Assembly: GCA_013416795.1 (NCBI GenBank)
Contig: RQSC01000757.1
Span: 36,346 to 68,887, forward strand
DNA length: 32,542 nucleotides
From: Prasinococcaceae sp. CCMP 1430
Lineage: Eukaryota > Prasinodermophyta > Palmophyllophyceae > Prasinococcales > Prasinococcaceae
Direction of reading: 5' to 3'
In this document: one piece after another, positions 1 to 8,373 of the stretch
Numbering within the stretch: the stretch's first letter is position 1
Layout: each line of letters opens with the position of its first letter
The notes under the pieces: model-generated
What the model was told of the DNA's origin: nothing
The model's database searches: none
The model's input: the letters and a program-made list of their open reading frames with translations, nothing else
Position numbers and translations under genes: made by a program

Positions 1-36
1 TTAATTTTTTCAACATTTTCCCCTATAAAAACAAGC
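1..36 (+). promoter_or_regulatory. AT-rich island with TATA-like box upstream of transporter
   Basis: The first ~36 bases are AT-rich in an otherwise very GC-rich window and contain TATAAAA at 24-30, about 50 bases before the open frame of the transporter. Similar AT-rich patches sit upstream of four other genes here. It could be a core promoter. It could equally be the 3' part of an intron or 5' UTR cut by the window edge, since the transporter has no in-frame ATG after it. Confidence 0.3.
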
Positions 37-78
37 CGGCGACGCGGCGGACGCGCGCGCAGGCGCGCGGCAGCAGAC

Positions 79-1962
79 GTGCCGCGCGCGGCAGCGGACG
101 GCGCGGGAGGTGGCGCCGCCGCCGCGCAAGAGCACGACGCGAGCCTGCTGCTGTGGTGCACGCCGCGCGGCCGCGGCGTGTGCGTGCTGCTGCTCGCCAC
201 CTTCCTCAACCTGCTGGGCTTCACGATGGCGGGGCCGCTGACGCCCGAGCTCGGCAGGCACTTCGGCCTCGGCGGTGGCTCCGCGGCGGGGGCGCTCACG
301 TCGGCGTACCCGCTGGGCATGCTCGTGGCGCTCGTGCTGTGGCCCGCGCTCTCGGACCGCATCGGCCGCAAACCCGTCATCGCGGTGAGCCTCGTCGGCG
401 TCGGCCTCGGCCTGTCGCTGCAGGCGGTGGCCGTCGCGCAGCAGTGGCCGCTGTGGGCCTTCCTAGCGCTGCGCACGGCCAGCGGCGCGTGCGCCGGCGC
501 CGCGCCCGTCGGCAAGGTGCGCTAAGGCGCTCGCCGTGCATGCGTGCCGCCCGTGCGGGCTGTGCGTGCTCGCCCCTGTCGCCCGCCACCACCTGCCGCT
601 GCGCACACCCAGCACCCACCCCCTCGCCCCCAACGCACTCCCCCTCTCGCGGTCACTCTCCACCCCACCTCTTCCCTCTTCCGCTCCTCTCTCCGGCTGA
701 CTGACTGACCGACCGAACGACTGACCGACCGACGGCGTCGCCCGCTCCCTATACGGCACGCGCGTCTCAGGCGTACCTCGCCGACGTGGGTGAGGAGGAG
801 CACGAGCTCCCGCGATGGATGGCGTGGCGCGAGGCGGCCAACACGCTGGCGTTCATCGTCGGCCCCGCCCTCGGCGGCATGCTCTTCGCCGCGGTCGGCC
901 TCCACGGCGTCATCGCGGCCGCGGGCGTCGCGAGCTTGTCGGCGGGCGTCACGGTCGCGCTGCTGCTCGAGGAGCCCGGCAGGGCAGCAGCCGCCAACAA
1001 GGCGCGCGCGGAGGACGAGGACGGGGCACGAGGGGGTGCGGGCGGCGTCGAGGATTTCGATCTCAACCCCACCAGCGACGCCAAGCAGCCCTCAGGCGCC
1101 AGCGATCGCGCCGCGGACGCAGACTACGCGGCGCTGTCGTCGAGGGGCGGCATCCGCGCGATGGCGCGCGTGGCGGTGTCCTGCCCGCTCGGGCGTTACC
1201 TCTGGCAGGCGGTGGGCACCATCTGCGTGGTGAGCGCGCTCTACCACGTGGGGCAGGTGTCGTGGGACGCCTTCTTCGGCATCCTCGCGCGGGCGCGCTT
1301 CGGCATCGACGCGGGCCAGCTGGGGAACATGATGACGATCAGCGCGTGCCTGTCATTCGCGGTGTCCACCGTTGGCTTCCCCAACGTCGAGAAGCGGGTG
1401 GGCATCGCGACGACCAGCGTGCTGGGCCTCACGCTCGTGGGCATGGGCCTCGTGGCGGTTGGCAGCGCGGCAACGCCCGCGGCGATGGTCGCGGCGATGG
1501 CGTGCTACGCGGTCGGCGTCCCGCTGTTCTCCCCGACCGTGCCCATACTGCTGCTCAAGGTGCACGCGCACGCACGAGAACATGCGTGCGCACGCAGGCG
1601 CGCCTCCGCTCGCTCCCACGCGAAATCGCCGCTGACGGCCAGCTCCCGCGCGTGCGTCGCCCGCCGCCTTGCGCGCGCCCTCCTCTGCCGCGCGCGCACA
1701 GTGCGTCCCGCCCAACCGCCGCGGCGCCGTGATGGGATTCGACAGCGCGCTGAACACGGTCGCGCGCGTGGCGGCGCCGCTGGGCGTTGGCGCGGTGTAC
1801 GCGCGCGTCGGCGAGTCGGCCGCGTTCGCGTGCGCTGGCGGCGTGGTGTGGTTCGCGGCGGCGCTCACCGCCGTGCGTGCCATCATGGTGGCGCGCGCCA
1901 GGCAGGCCTCGCTCACCGCGGGACGCAGCAGCTGGGGCCCGGCCCAAGGGACAGCGGCGTAG
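79..1962 (+). CDS. Major facilitator superfamily (MFS) transporter, 12 TM
   Basis: Membrane transporter of the MFS; the substrate cannot be told. Three exons (79-516, 771-1559, 1702-1962), all joined in phase 0, give 495 residues. Residues 34-54 are TM1, and the MFS motif A appears as LSDRIGRKPV at 91-100 after TM2. TM3-4 complete exon 1. Exon 2 carries TM5-6 (EAANTLAFIVGPALGG), an acidic central loop and TM7-10. Exon 3 has the usual VPPNRRGAVMG followed by TM11-12. The first junction reads APVGK/AYLADV, as in relatives, so the splice is well supported. The start is unresolved: the frame is open to base 1 but has no ATG before Met50, which lies at the end of TM1. Position 79 is a GTG. An upstream exon outside the window, or a non-AUG start, is possible. 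The next gene begins 183 bases downstream on the same strand. Confidence 0.85.
517..770 (+). other. Intron 1 of MFS transporter (254 nt)
   Basis: Donor AAG/GTGCGC, acceptor TCTCAG/GCG, phase 0. GCTGAC lies at 696-701, followed by a run of CTGAC/CGAC repeats up to ~733 that offers several branch points, the closest (A at 724) 46 nt from the acceptor. The frame contains a stop just inside the intron, and removal restores the conserved MFS reading. Confidence 0.9.
1560..1701 (+). other. Intron 2 of MFS transporter (142 nt)
   Basis: Donor AAG/GTGCAC, acceptor CACAG/TGC, phase 0, with GCTGAC at 1631-1636 (A 66 nt before the acceptor). Splicing moves the reading from one frame to another and joins PILLLK to CVPPNRRG, as expected between TM10 and TM11. 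Confidence 0.88.
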
Positions 1963-2144
1963 GCGCGCGCCGTTGTCTGAACCGCCCCATCTTTTTGCGA
2001 CGCGCGATTCTCCTGCAGCTGCCGCCGCCCGGCCCGGCCCGGCCCGGCCCGGGGGTACCTCCTCGCCGCTCGCTCGCTCGCTCGCTCGCTCGCGCGCGCG
2101 CCTGCGCGCGGTGGAGCGGCAGTTACGCATCGCGCCGCGATACC
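1963..2144. repeat. Intergenic spacer with GGCCC and GCTC microsatellites
   Basis: The spacer between the transporter stop and the DNAAF9-like start holds a GGCCC pentamer array (about 2027-2052) and a GCTC tetramer array (about 2068-2091) running into CG repeats. A second short GCTCGC run lies in the coding 5' end near 2198-2215. No gene is seen. Confidence 0.8.
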
Positions 2145-5100
2145 ATGATGGTACCAATTATTTCAGGAAACCCGAAAGTTCCCCCGTTCGGTCCGCTCGC
2201 GCGCGCTCGCTCGCGCCGATCTCGGGTGGGGGAGCCTCCTCTAGCGAGCTCACCTCGCTCGCGAGGCGCGGCCGCCGCGCTGCGCTACCTGCTGCACGGC
2301 GCAAGCGGCCGCGCGCTGGCCGAGGGCGCGCCCGCGCCGCGCGTTCACGATGAAACTTTCGTTGTGGTGCGCCCCGGTCGCGTTGAGGTCCACTGCTCGC
2401 CCGAGGCGCGCGACGCGCTGCTTCCCACGCTCGGCGCGCTGCCCGGATGCACGGTGCGATGCCCAACGGCCGAGATGCTCGACGACGGCGAGGCAGCCGA
2501 CGCCTTCAAGGTGCGCTGCTTCGTGGGCGCCGTGAGCGGCCTACGCCGCGTGGGCGTGCCGCTCTCAGCGGGCGGCGCCATGGAGGTGGAGCAGTGGCCC
2601 ATCGTGCAGGCGTACGGCGCGGAGGGCGTCGGCCGCAGCGGCTTCTTCTCGATGAGCATCGAGGTGGTCGATGTGGCCGACGCGCTGCAGCGATGCTACC
2701 TCGACCTCGACGCGCACGCCGTGCGCAACGACTGTCTGCTAAGAGCCGCGCCCGCCATGTCGCTGCACTGGGAGGCCGTCGCCAGTGTCGGCGACGCTGC
2801 CGCCAGGGGCGGGCCAGCGGACGTGGCCGCGCTCACCGCCGCCGACCTGCTCGAGCCGCTCGCATTCTACTTCGATGCGGGGACCATCCGCGAGCCGGAG
2901 CGCTGTGCGCCGCGTGAGGGCGTGCGGGACCTCGCCGAGCCGCGCGCGGCGCTCGGCGTCGCAACGCGCGCCCTGGGGCCGCTCGCGAGCGGCGCGAGCG
3001 GCGCAGTGGGCGACGACACCGTCGGTGCCGCGGGCGCGCTGCACGTCGTTCTCGAGGCGGTGGCACCCAACTCAGGCGTGCGCGCGTCGCGCTCGTACTT
3101 CTTCGCGGCGGGCGGGCGGGCGTCGTCGCTCGTGGCACTCGAGGGCGAAGACGATACCGCCGTTGAACGCATCGGCTTCAACGCGAGCGACGCGTCGTAT
3201 TCGGGCGCCGACTCGCGACGGCTGCTTTCGCTGTACGCTGCGCTGGCCGGGGCCGTGGCCGACGCCGTGCGGGCGGGAGAGGGCGAGGATGCCGCGCGTA
3301 GGCGCGTTGGCGAGGCTGTGCGAGCCGCCGCTGCACGCGTCGGCGCGCAGGAGGTGGGCGCCGACACAAACCTTGAGGTGGTGAGCTCCCAAATCGACCA
3401 CCTGAACAACGCGTCCCCCGCGGTGGCAGGCGCGCGTCGCGTGCGCTTCGTGCGCGCGGCGCTTCTGGACGTGCCCTCGGTTGAGCGTGCCGGCGAGAGC
3501 CTCGGCGCGCTCGTGTACGCCGACTCGGGCCTCGCTCCACTGTGTGGATCGCATGGCCGCGCGACGGCCGTCTGCCTGACGGACGCGATCCCGCCGTTGC
3601 GCGTCTGGCGCGCCGAGGGACCCGAGGCGCGCGCGGCGCTGGACGCACGGCGTGTGGCGCAGGCGCTCGCCGCAGGCAAAGTGAAGGGCGCGCCGCTCGG
3701 CGCGCTCCTGCCAGGGGCTGCCGGCGCCGCAGACGACGTCATTTTGCTCGCCGGGGAGTCGATCGGCCACACGGCCGACGTCGCCTCGCCGCTGAAGCTG
3801 GCAATGGGCAGCTGGGCCGCCTACGAGAACGGCATCGTCTGGGCGTCGCACTCGGGCGACGTCGCACCATTCGCCCTGCGTTTTGGCTCGGACGTCGTTC
3901 GGATGGCGGTTGACATCACTGGCGGCATGGCGGTGGCTGTCACCGTGGACGCCCGCTGCGCGGCGCTCGCTGACAGCGCGCCAATCAACGTCGTGCTGCG
4001 CGGCGGTGAGGCGGGCGACGCGCCTGCCTCGGCGCTCCTGCGTTTCTCGCTGGCGCGACTGGACACACCGCAGCGGCGCGCATTCGTGCGCGAGACGCTT
4101 GGTGCGTGGAAGACGGCCGAGGCGTTCGCCACAGATGGCGCGACGCTCGTTGTGCGTTCAGGCGACGCACCCGCCGCAGCAGCAGACGACGCAGCCGATG
4201 GCGACGTCGACGCTCGGCCACAGAGCGGGCGAGGGTCGCCCAGCAACGAAGCCGGCGCGCGAGCAGAGGCGGCCGCAGAGGCTGCCGAGGCGCTCTCCGA
4301 GCTCCAGGTACCTCTGCCGGCGGGCCTGGCGCTTGCGCGGGCCTTCACGGAGTGTGTTGGCACCTCGGGCAACACCCGCGCCAAGGCGTTTGCTGTGCTG
4401 ACGCCGGACAAGGATATTGAGAGCATGCTCGATAGCATGGACGCCGAGGAGATCTTCGGTGCCGATTCGTCGGCCAGCGTGGCTGACGCGCGCGCGGTCG
4501 GCGAGGACACAGTGGCGGTGACCGCCATCGTTGGTGCTCCCGGCAGCGGCGCGCTCGAGGTTGCCCGGGCGCTGTGCGCGGGCGAGCACCACGTCATCGT
4601 GCGTGCCGACGGGGGTGCCGGTGAATTAGAATCTGCGCTCGCGTCGGCAGCGGATCGTGCGCGCGCTGCGGCGGCCGGCCGCGTGCCCCGCGTGCTGTGC
4701 GTCGCCAGTCCGCTCACATCCGCAGCAGCGCATGTGCGTGCTGTGGAGACATCGCGCGCATGCGCCTCAGGCGCTCTGGCGCTCTCCAGCACCTTGCTGG
4801 TGGCCGATGCGAGCGCAGCCACCTCTGATGATGTCGGGGGTCTGGTGTGCTCGCAGGCGATGCGTGGGTTCGTCGACTGCGTCATCGTGCGCTCGAGTGG
4901 CGCGGTGGCACTTGATGGTGCAGCTATGACCGCGCTGCGCTCGCGCGTGCCCGAAGCACGCGTTGCCCTTGGCGGCACGGGACGCGCGCTTGCCGACATG
5001 GAGCTCCTGGAGCCCTCGAAGATGGCCCTCAAGCCCGCGCGAAGAGCTTTTTTGCGCTCGCTGGCTGTGGGATGCGGGGATGCAGGCAGTGGCGTGACCG

Positions 5101-6079
5101 AGCAGGCAGTCGGGCTGCGCTGCATGCGGTGCACGGTGCTCGGCTCTCTGTCCACCGACGTCGGCGCTGCTGAAGAAGTGCTCGAGGGCTGGCGCGCGCG
5201 ACTCGTGTCTGCGTACGAGGCCTTCTTCGAGAGCGATGGGGGTTTCGCGGAAGTGCCCGTGGACGACCAGCCGCTCAGGCTTGTCCACCTCTCCGGTGTC
5301 GTGGCTGCGAAAGGTTGGCTCGGGCGCGTTGCTGTCCTTGTGCGGTTGCGCGCGGCCATTTATCTTGCGCGTGCCGTTTCGCGTCCTGACGCGCGCGCCG
5401 CGCTGACGCGCGCATCGATCCCCGCGCACGCCTACACGCAGATGGGGATGGAGAGGTCTTGTTCGAGCTCAGCGCTAGTGTGGGTGCTGCGCGGCCCCGG
5501 GCTGGCGCTCGCACCCTCGAAGAGATCGAAGCCGAACGACTGGCTCTGGTGCCACCGCTGCCGCTTCCGAGCTTCGGCGGCGCGAACGGCGCCGCCGCTG
5601 GCGCCGAGTTGGTGTTGTGGCACATGGGCGGCGGCGCCGCTGGCGCGCAGGCCGCGCTGCATCGCTTGGTGGAGGCGCTGCGCCCGCCCGCCCCCGAGCG
5701 GCCGCCCCCGGTAGAGGGACTCACGCTCACCGACGAGGAGGTTGCTGAGGTGCGTACGCTCGCGGCGTGCGTGCGTGTGTGCTTCGTGTCGGGCGTGCGC
5801 AAGGAGACTGACGGAAAGGCTTGCATGGGCGACCGGAAGGTGGTGGCCAAGAGCGCGTCCATGCCATTGGATGGCTGGCTCTACGATGGCAGACAATACG
5901 TGAGCGGTGACGACGGGAGCACCGCGCCGCGCCACCCAGCATTCGCCGCGCAGGCGGCGTCTGCGTTGGCGGCCAAGCGCGCAGCAATCGAGCTCGCGCA
6001 TGCAGAAGCCGACGCTGCGGAGGCGGCGCGAGGGCGCGTCGCGCTTACGTTCGTCGCGGTCGCCGGGGGCGCGACGTAA
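2145..6079 (+). CDS. DNAAF9: DNAAF9/Shulin-like dynein axonemal assembly factor
   Basis: Probable DNAAF9 (C20orf194; Shulin in Tetrahymena), a cytoplasmic protein that packages axonemal outer dynein arms before ciliary import. Two exons (2145-5370, 5442-6079) give 1,287 residues; the human protein is about 1,180. Recognition rests on remembered family features, not a search: the block FKVRCFV followed by a GVP segment, then WPIVQAYGAEGVGRSGFF near residues 150-170; a degenerate P-loop-like GAPGSGAL at about 797; and a C-terminal segment LDGWLYDGRQYVSGDDG before a helical end. Downstream of the P-loop the order fits the NTPase-like/CobW-C-like half of the family. The P-loop lacks the Walker lysine. 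The start is an ATGATG at 2145, the only in-frame ATG before 2476; the extreme N-terminus looks shorter than in relatives, so a missed first exon is possible. The C-terminal half is Ala-rich and acidic around 4180-4290. Confidence 0.68.
5371..5441 (+). other. Intron of DNAAF9-like gene (71 nt)
   Basis: Donor CGC/GTGCCG, GCTGAC at 5402-5407 (A 35 nt before the acceptor), acceptor ACGCAG/ATG. It splits a codon in phase 1. It is needed because the C-terminal half of the protein lies in another frame, and that frame has a stop at 5387. The joined protein reads AIYLAHGDGEVLFELSAS. Confidence 0.85.
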
Positions 6080-6263
6080 GATACGGGCCAGGCGTGCATT
6101 CAGAAAAGCTCGTAGCGCGCGGGGCGTCCATATGAGCAGATGCGCGTGCCCGGGCGATGCGCGAGTGCAGGGGCAGCCGCGAGTGCGCTGGTCCTCGCTT
6201 CGGCACATGCGCAGTATAGCGACAGGATGCGCTCGTGATCCCCCTCCCTCGAGCTAGTTAGAG
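6080..6263. other. Short convergent intergenic region
   Basis: 184 bases between the convergent stops of the DNAAF9-like and GPAT genes. The right end (6253-6285) is locally AT-rich, with AGTTAGAGTTAGAGG, and may hold 3' processing signals for both genes. I see no canonical AATAAA. Confidence 0.5.
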
Positions 6264-7690
6264 TTAGAGGGTCTTCTTATTATGTGGTCTGCCGGCCTCG
6301 CTGCTACTGATATTACCCCCCCGCGCCGCCTCGTCTCCACCGTGCGTTGCCACTCCGTTCGACTCGCCTATGTCGTTCAGGTCGACGCCCTCGGCCTCAC
6401 ACCTGCTCATGAGGTAGCTAGCGAACGCGTTCTTCTGCTTCTCCGTGAAGCGCTTGGATGGCTTGTAGTGCTTCCAGTAGCCGTCCATGGGCACGACCTG
6501 GAGGCGAGGGGGAGCGCCGGCGTGGGGGCCGCGGGGTCGGGTGAGGGCACGCCGCGGCCACGTCAGTCAGCTGCAAAAATCGCGCCGGTGCCAGCATGGC
6601 GCCGCGCCGAGCGAGCGTCGATTCGAACGCACCCTGAGATTCGCGCGCTCGGCGATGAGCATCTGCACGCGGGCCGCGAAGTCCTCGGGGGGCTCATTCT
6701 CCAGCCTGCGCTGCGGCTCGAGCACGGTGACGTCGGCCACCACCGCCCAGCTAGTCATCAGCGTGAGCAGGTGCTGCGTGAAGCTCTGCCGCTTCGAGTT
6801 CCAGAACGCGTCCACAAACGTCTTGTTGTAGTGGATGGCCACGGGGTACACCAGCACGTCCTCGCCCAGGTCGAACGCGCCCTTCTTGAACTGCACGGTG
6901 TAGCGGTTGTTCACGCACGTGCCCTCGGGGAAGATGAGCAGCGGGTTGGAGTCGGGGTTGGTGACATGCGCGCGCATCTTTCTCTTGAGCACCAGCTTGT
7001 CCTTGGACTCGGCGCGGTTGAACCACACGCACCCGAGCGCGTTGAGGATGTGGTCCTGGCAGAAGCCCACCCAGCCCTTGTGCTTCTGCATGATCACCGC
7101 GAAGGGCGCCCACTGCTCGAGCACGATGAAGTCGATCATGCTCGTGTGGTTCGCCACGTACACCTGGTTGGCCTTCTGCACGGGCCTGGGTCCGTGGTAC
7201 TTGATGACGCCGGTCCAGCTGGCGACGAACGCCGCGCAGAGCGACATGCAGAGCTTGCGCTCGATGCGCGCGCCCAGCTGCGCGTTCCACGGCGTGAGCA
7301 GCGCGTGCACCGGGAAGAACGTCGCGAAGAAGAGCAGCCACGCTCCCACGAGAATGGCCACGCGGATGGGGAAGAGCACGCAGTAGCGCACGGCGACGCC
7401 CGCGTAGTGCATGGGGAAGAGGTACCAGTTCCACGCCCACGCGTCCGGGGGCGACTCCTGGAAGCACTTGGTGAACGAGTCGTCCACGATGGCGGCCGCC
7501 GCGGTGTTGAGCGGCGCGGAGGCGTCGAGCACGTCGAGGATGAGCTTGGAGCGCGGGCGCTTCTGCGCGAGCAGCGCGCTCTCGAACTCGGCCTCCTGCT
7601 CGTCGAGCTCGGGCTCGGTGGGGCTCGCGAACGCCGCGCCGGGCAGCTGGTACCTCTCGCTGAGGCTCGCCGAGCGCAGCACCTTGTCTC

Positions 7691-7722
<32 letters not shown>

Positions 7723-7838
7723 TCGCCGCGGCCGCAGCAGGGCGCGCCCCGCAGCGCCGCCCACGGCCACACGCGCGCGGATGCCGCGCGCGCGCCGCAA
7801 AACACACCCAATGGATTCCAAAAATCAATGCATTTCAC
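6264..7838 (-). CDS. GPAT9: Glycerol-3-phosphate acyltransferase, GPAT9/GPAT3-4 type
   Basis: ER membrane acyltransferase that transfers an acyl group from acyl-CoA to glycerol-3-phosphate, the first step of membrane and storage glycerolipid synthesis. Exons 6633-7838 and 6264-6497 give 479 codons counted from 7838. The acyltransferase blocks are all present: NHTSMIDF (H231, D236), CVWFNR near 270-275, FPEGTC at 303-308 and VYPVAI at 330-335. Upstream are the family's DDSFTKCF segment and hydrophobic segments near 144-180. Exon 2 begins VVPMDGYWKHYKPSKRF, the C-terminal signature of GPAT9-like enzymes, and ends with a hydrophilic tail. The first ~50 residues include an Ala-Gly repeat and are not family-like. 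No ATG occurs in frame: 7838 is GTG, and ATGs in the AT-rich patch just upstream run into early stops. The start is therefore unresolved. Confidence 0.9.
6498..6632 (-). other. Intron of GPAT9-like gene (135 nt)
   Basis: Minus-strand donor AGG/GTGCGT, GCTGAC at 6571-6566 (A 69 nt before the acceptor), acceptor CTCCAG/GTC, phase 0. Without it the frame ends at 6567, before the conserved C-terminal signature; with it the protein reads RANLRVVPMDGY, the expected continuity for the family. Confidence 0.92.
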
Positions 7839-7872
7839 TACCCATTCATTTCCGCATTGGATTCCTCAATAC
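7796..7872 (-). promoter_or_regulatory. AT-rich island upstream of GPAT, CCAAT-like motifs
   Basis: An abrupt AT-rich patch at the 5' end of the GPAT gene. The heptamer GGATTCC occurs twice on the plus strand (7813-7819 and 7859-7865), each next to a CCAAT/ATTGG-type motif. This is likely promoter or 5' UTR. It also holds four short minus-strand ATGs that terminate within a few codons. Confidence 0.35.
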
Positions 7873-8373
7873 ACCCCCAGCGCGCGCGCGTGCGGGAACC
7901 CGCGCAGATCGCGCGCGCGCGCGCGCCGCGCGGAGGGGCGCCGCGCGGAAGGGACCCGAACCCGGCAAAAAAGGATTAAGGTCTTAGAGTTGTAGGGTTT
8001 AAGTTTTGGTGGGTGGCCGGTGGGTGGACGCGGGCTGGTGCGTGGTGGGTGTGGGCGGGGTGGTGGTGGTGAAGGGTGGGAGGTGGGTGAGGGTGCGTGC
8101 GTGCGTGTGGGTGGAAGGTGTGGGTGGGAGGTGTGTCTGTGTAAGTGTGAGGTGTGAGAGTGTGTGGGCGTCGGTGTGTGGGTGGAAGGTGTGGGTTGGA
8201 GGTGTGCGTGTGGGTGGGTGGGTCGGGGGACAGGCGCCGCGAGGGAGGGCGCTGGACGAGTGCGTGACATGCACGGTTCGTTTGCGATTATTAAGGGGAA
8301 TTGAGATGGTGGTGTCGTGCGTGTCGTTGCGGTGGGGCACACGCGCGCGAGCGCGCGCGCGCAGGCGCGTCCG
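7839..8373. other. Intergenic region between GPAT 5' end and dynein 3' end
   Basis: Besides the AT-rich patch at its left end and the G-rich tract at 8008-8232, this 535-base stretch holds alternating CG runs (7880-7930, 8340-8370) and a small AT-rich step at 7965-8010. No supported gene on either strand; open frames here are products of the repeat. Confidence 0.7.
8008..8232 (+). repeat. G/T-rich degenerate GGGTGG/GGTGTG repeat tract
   Basis: About 225 bases with almost no A or C on the plus strand, built from GGTGGG, GGTGTG and GTGCGT words. A 31-base unit occurs at 8105-8135 and again at 8176-8206 with one difference, a 71-base offset that suggests tandem duplication. Many closely spaced G-runs give strong G-quadruplex potential on the plus strand. 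It lies between two genes transcribed from the minus strand. Confidence 0.85.

Noticed and set aside
1560-2144. Continuous frame joining transporter exon 2 to DNAAF9 as one 1,642-residue protein
   Set aside because: The open frame is accidental: the middle part is Arg-rich junk, the transporter continues in another frame after a good intron and stops at 1962.
3821-5359. 512-codon minus-strand frame opposite DNAAF9
   Set aside because: Ser/Ala/Arg/Thr-rich low-complexity translation without motifs; antisense to a better supported gene.
6282-7979. 565-codon plus-strand frame opposite GPAT
   Set aside because: Starts without a supported context and reads as an Arg/His/Glu-rich shadow of the conserved acyltransferase.
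7985-8005. Interstitial telomere-like repeat (TAGGGTTTA)
   Set aside because: Only one unit is present; the neighbouring G-rich tract is GGGTGG/GGTGTG, not a telomeric array.
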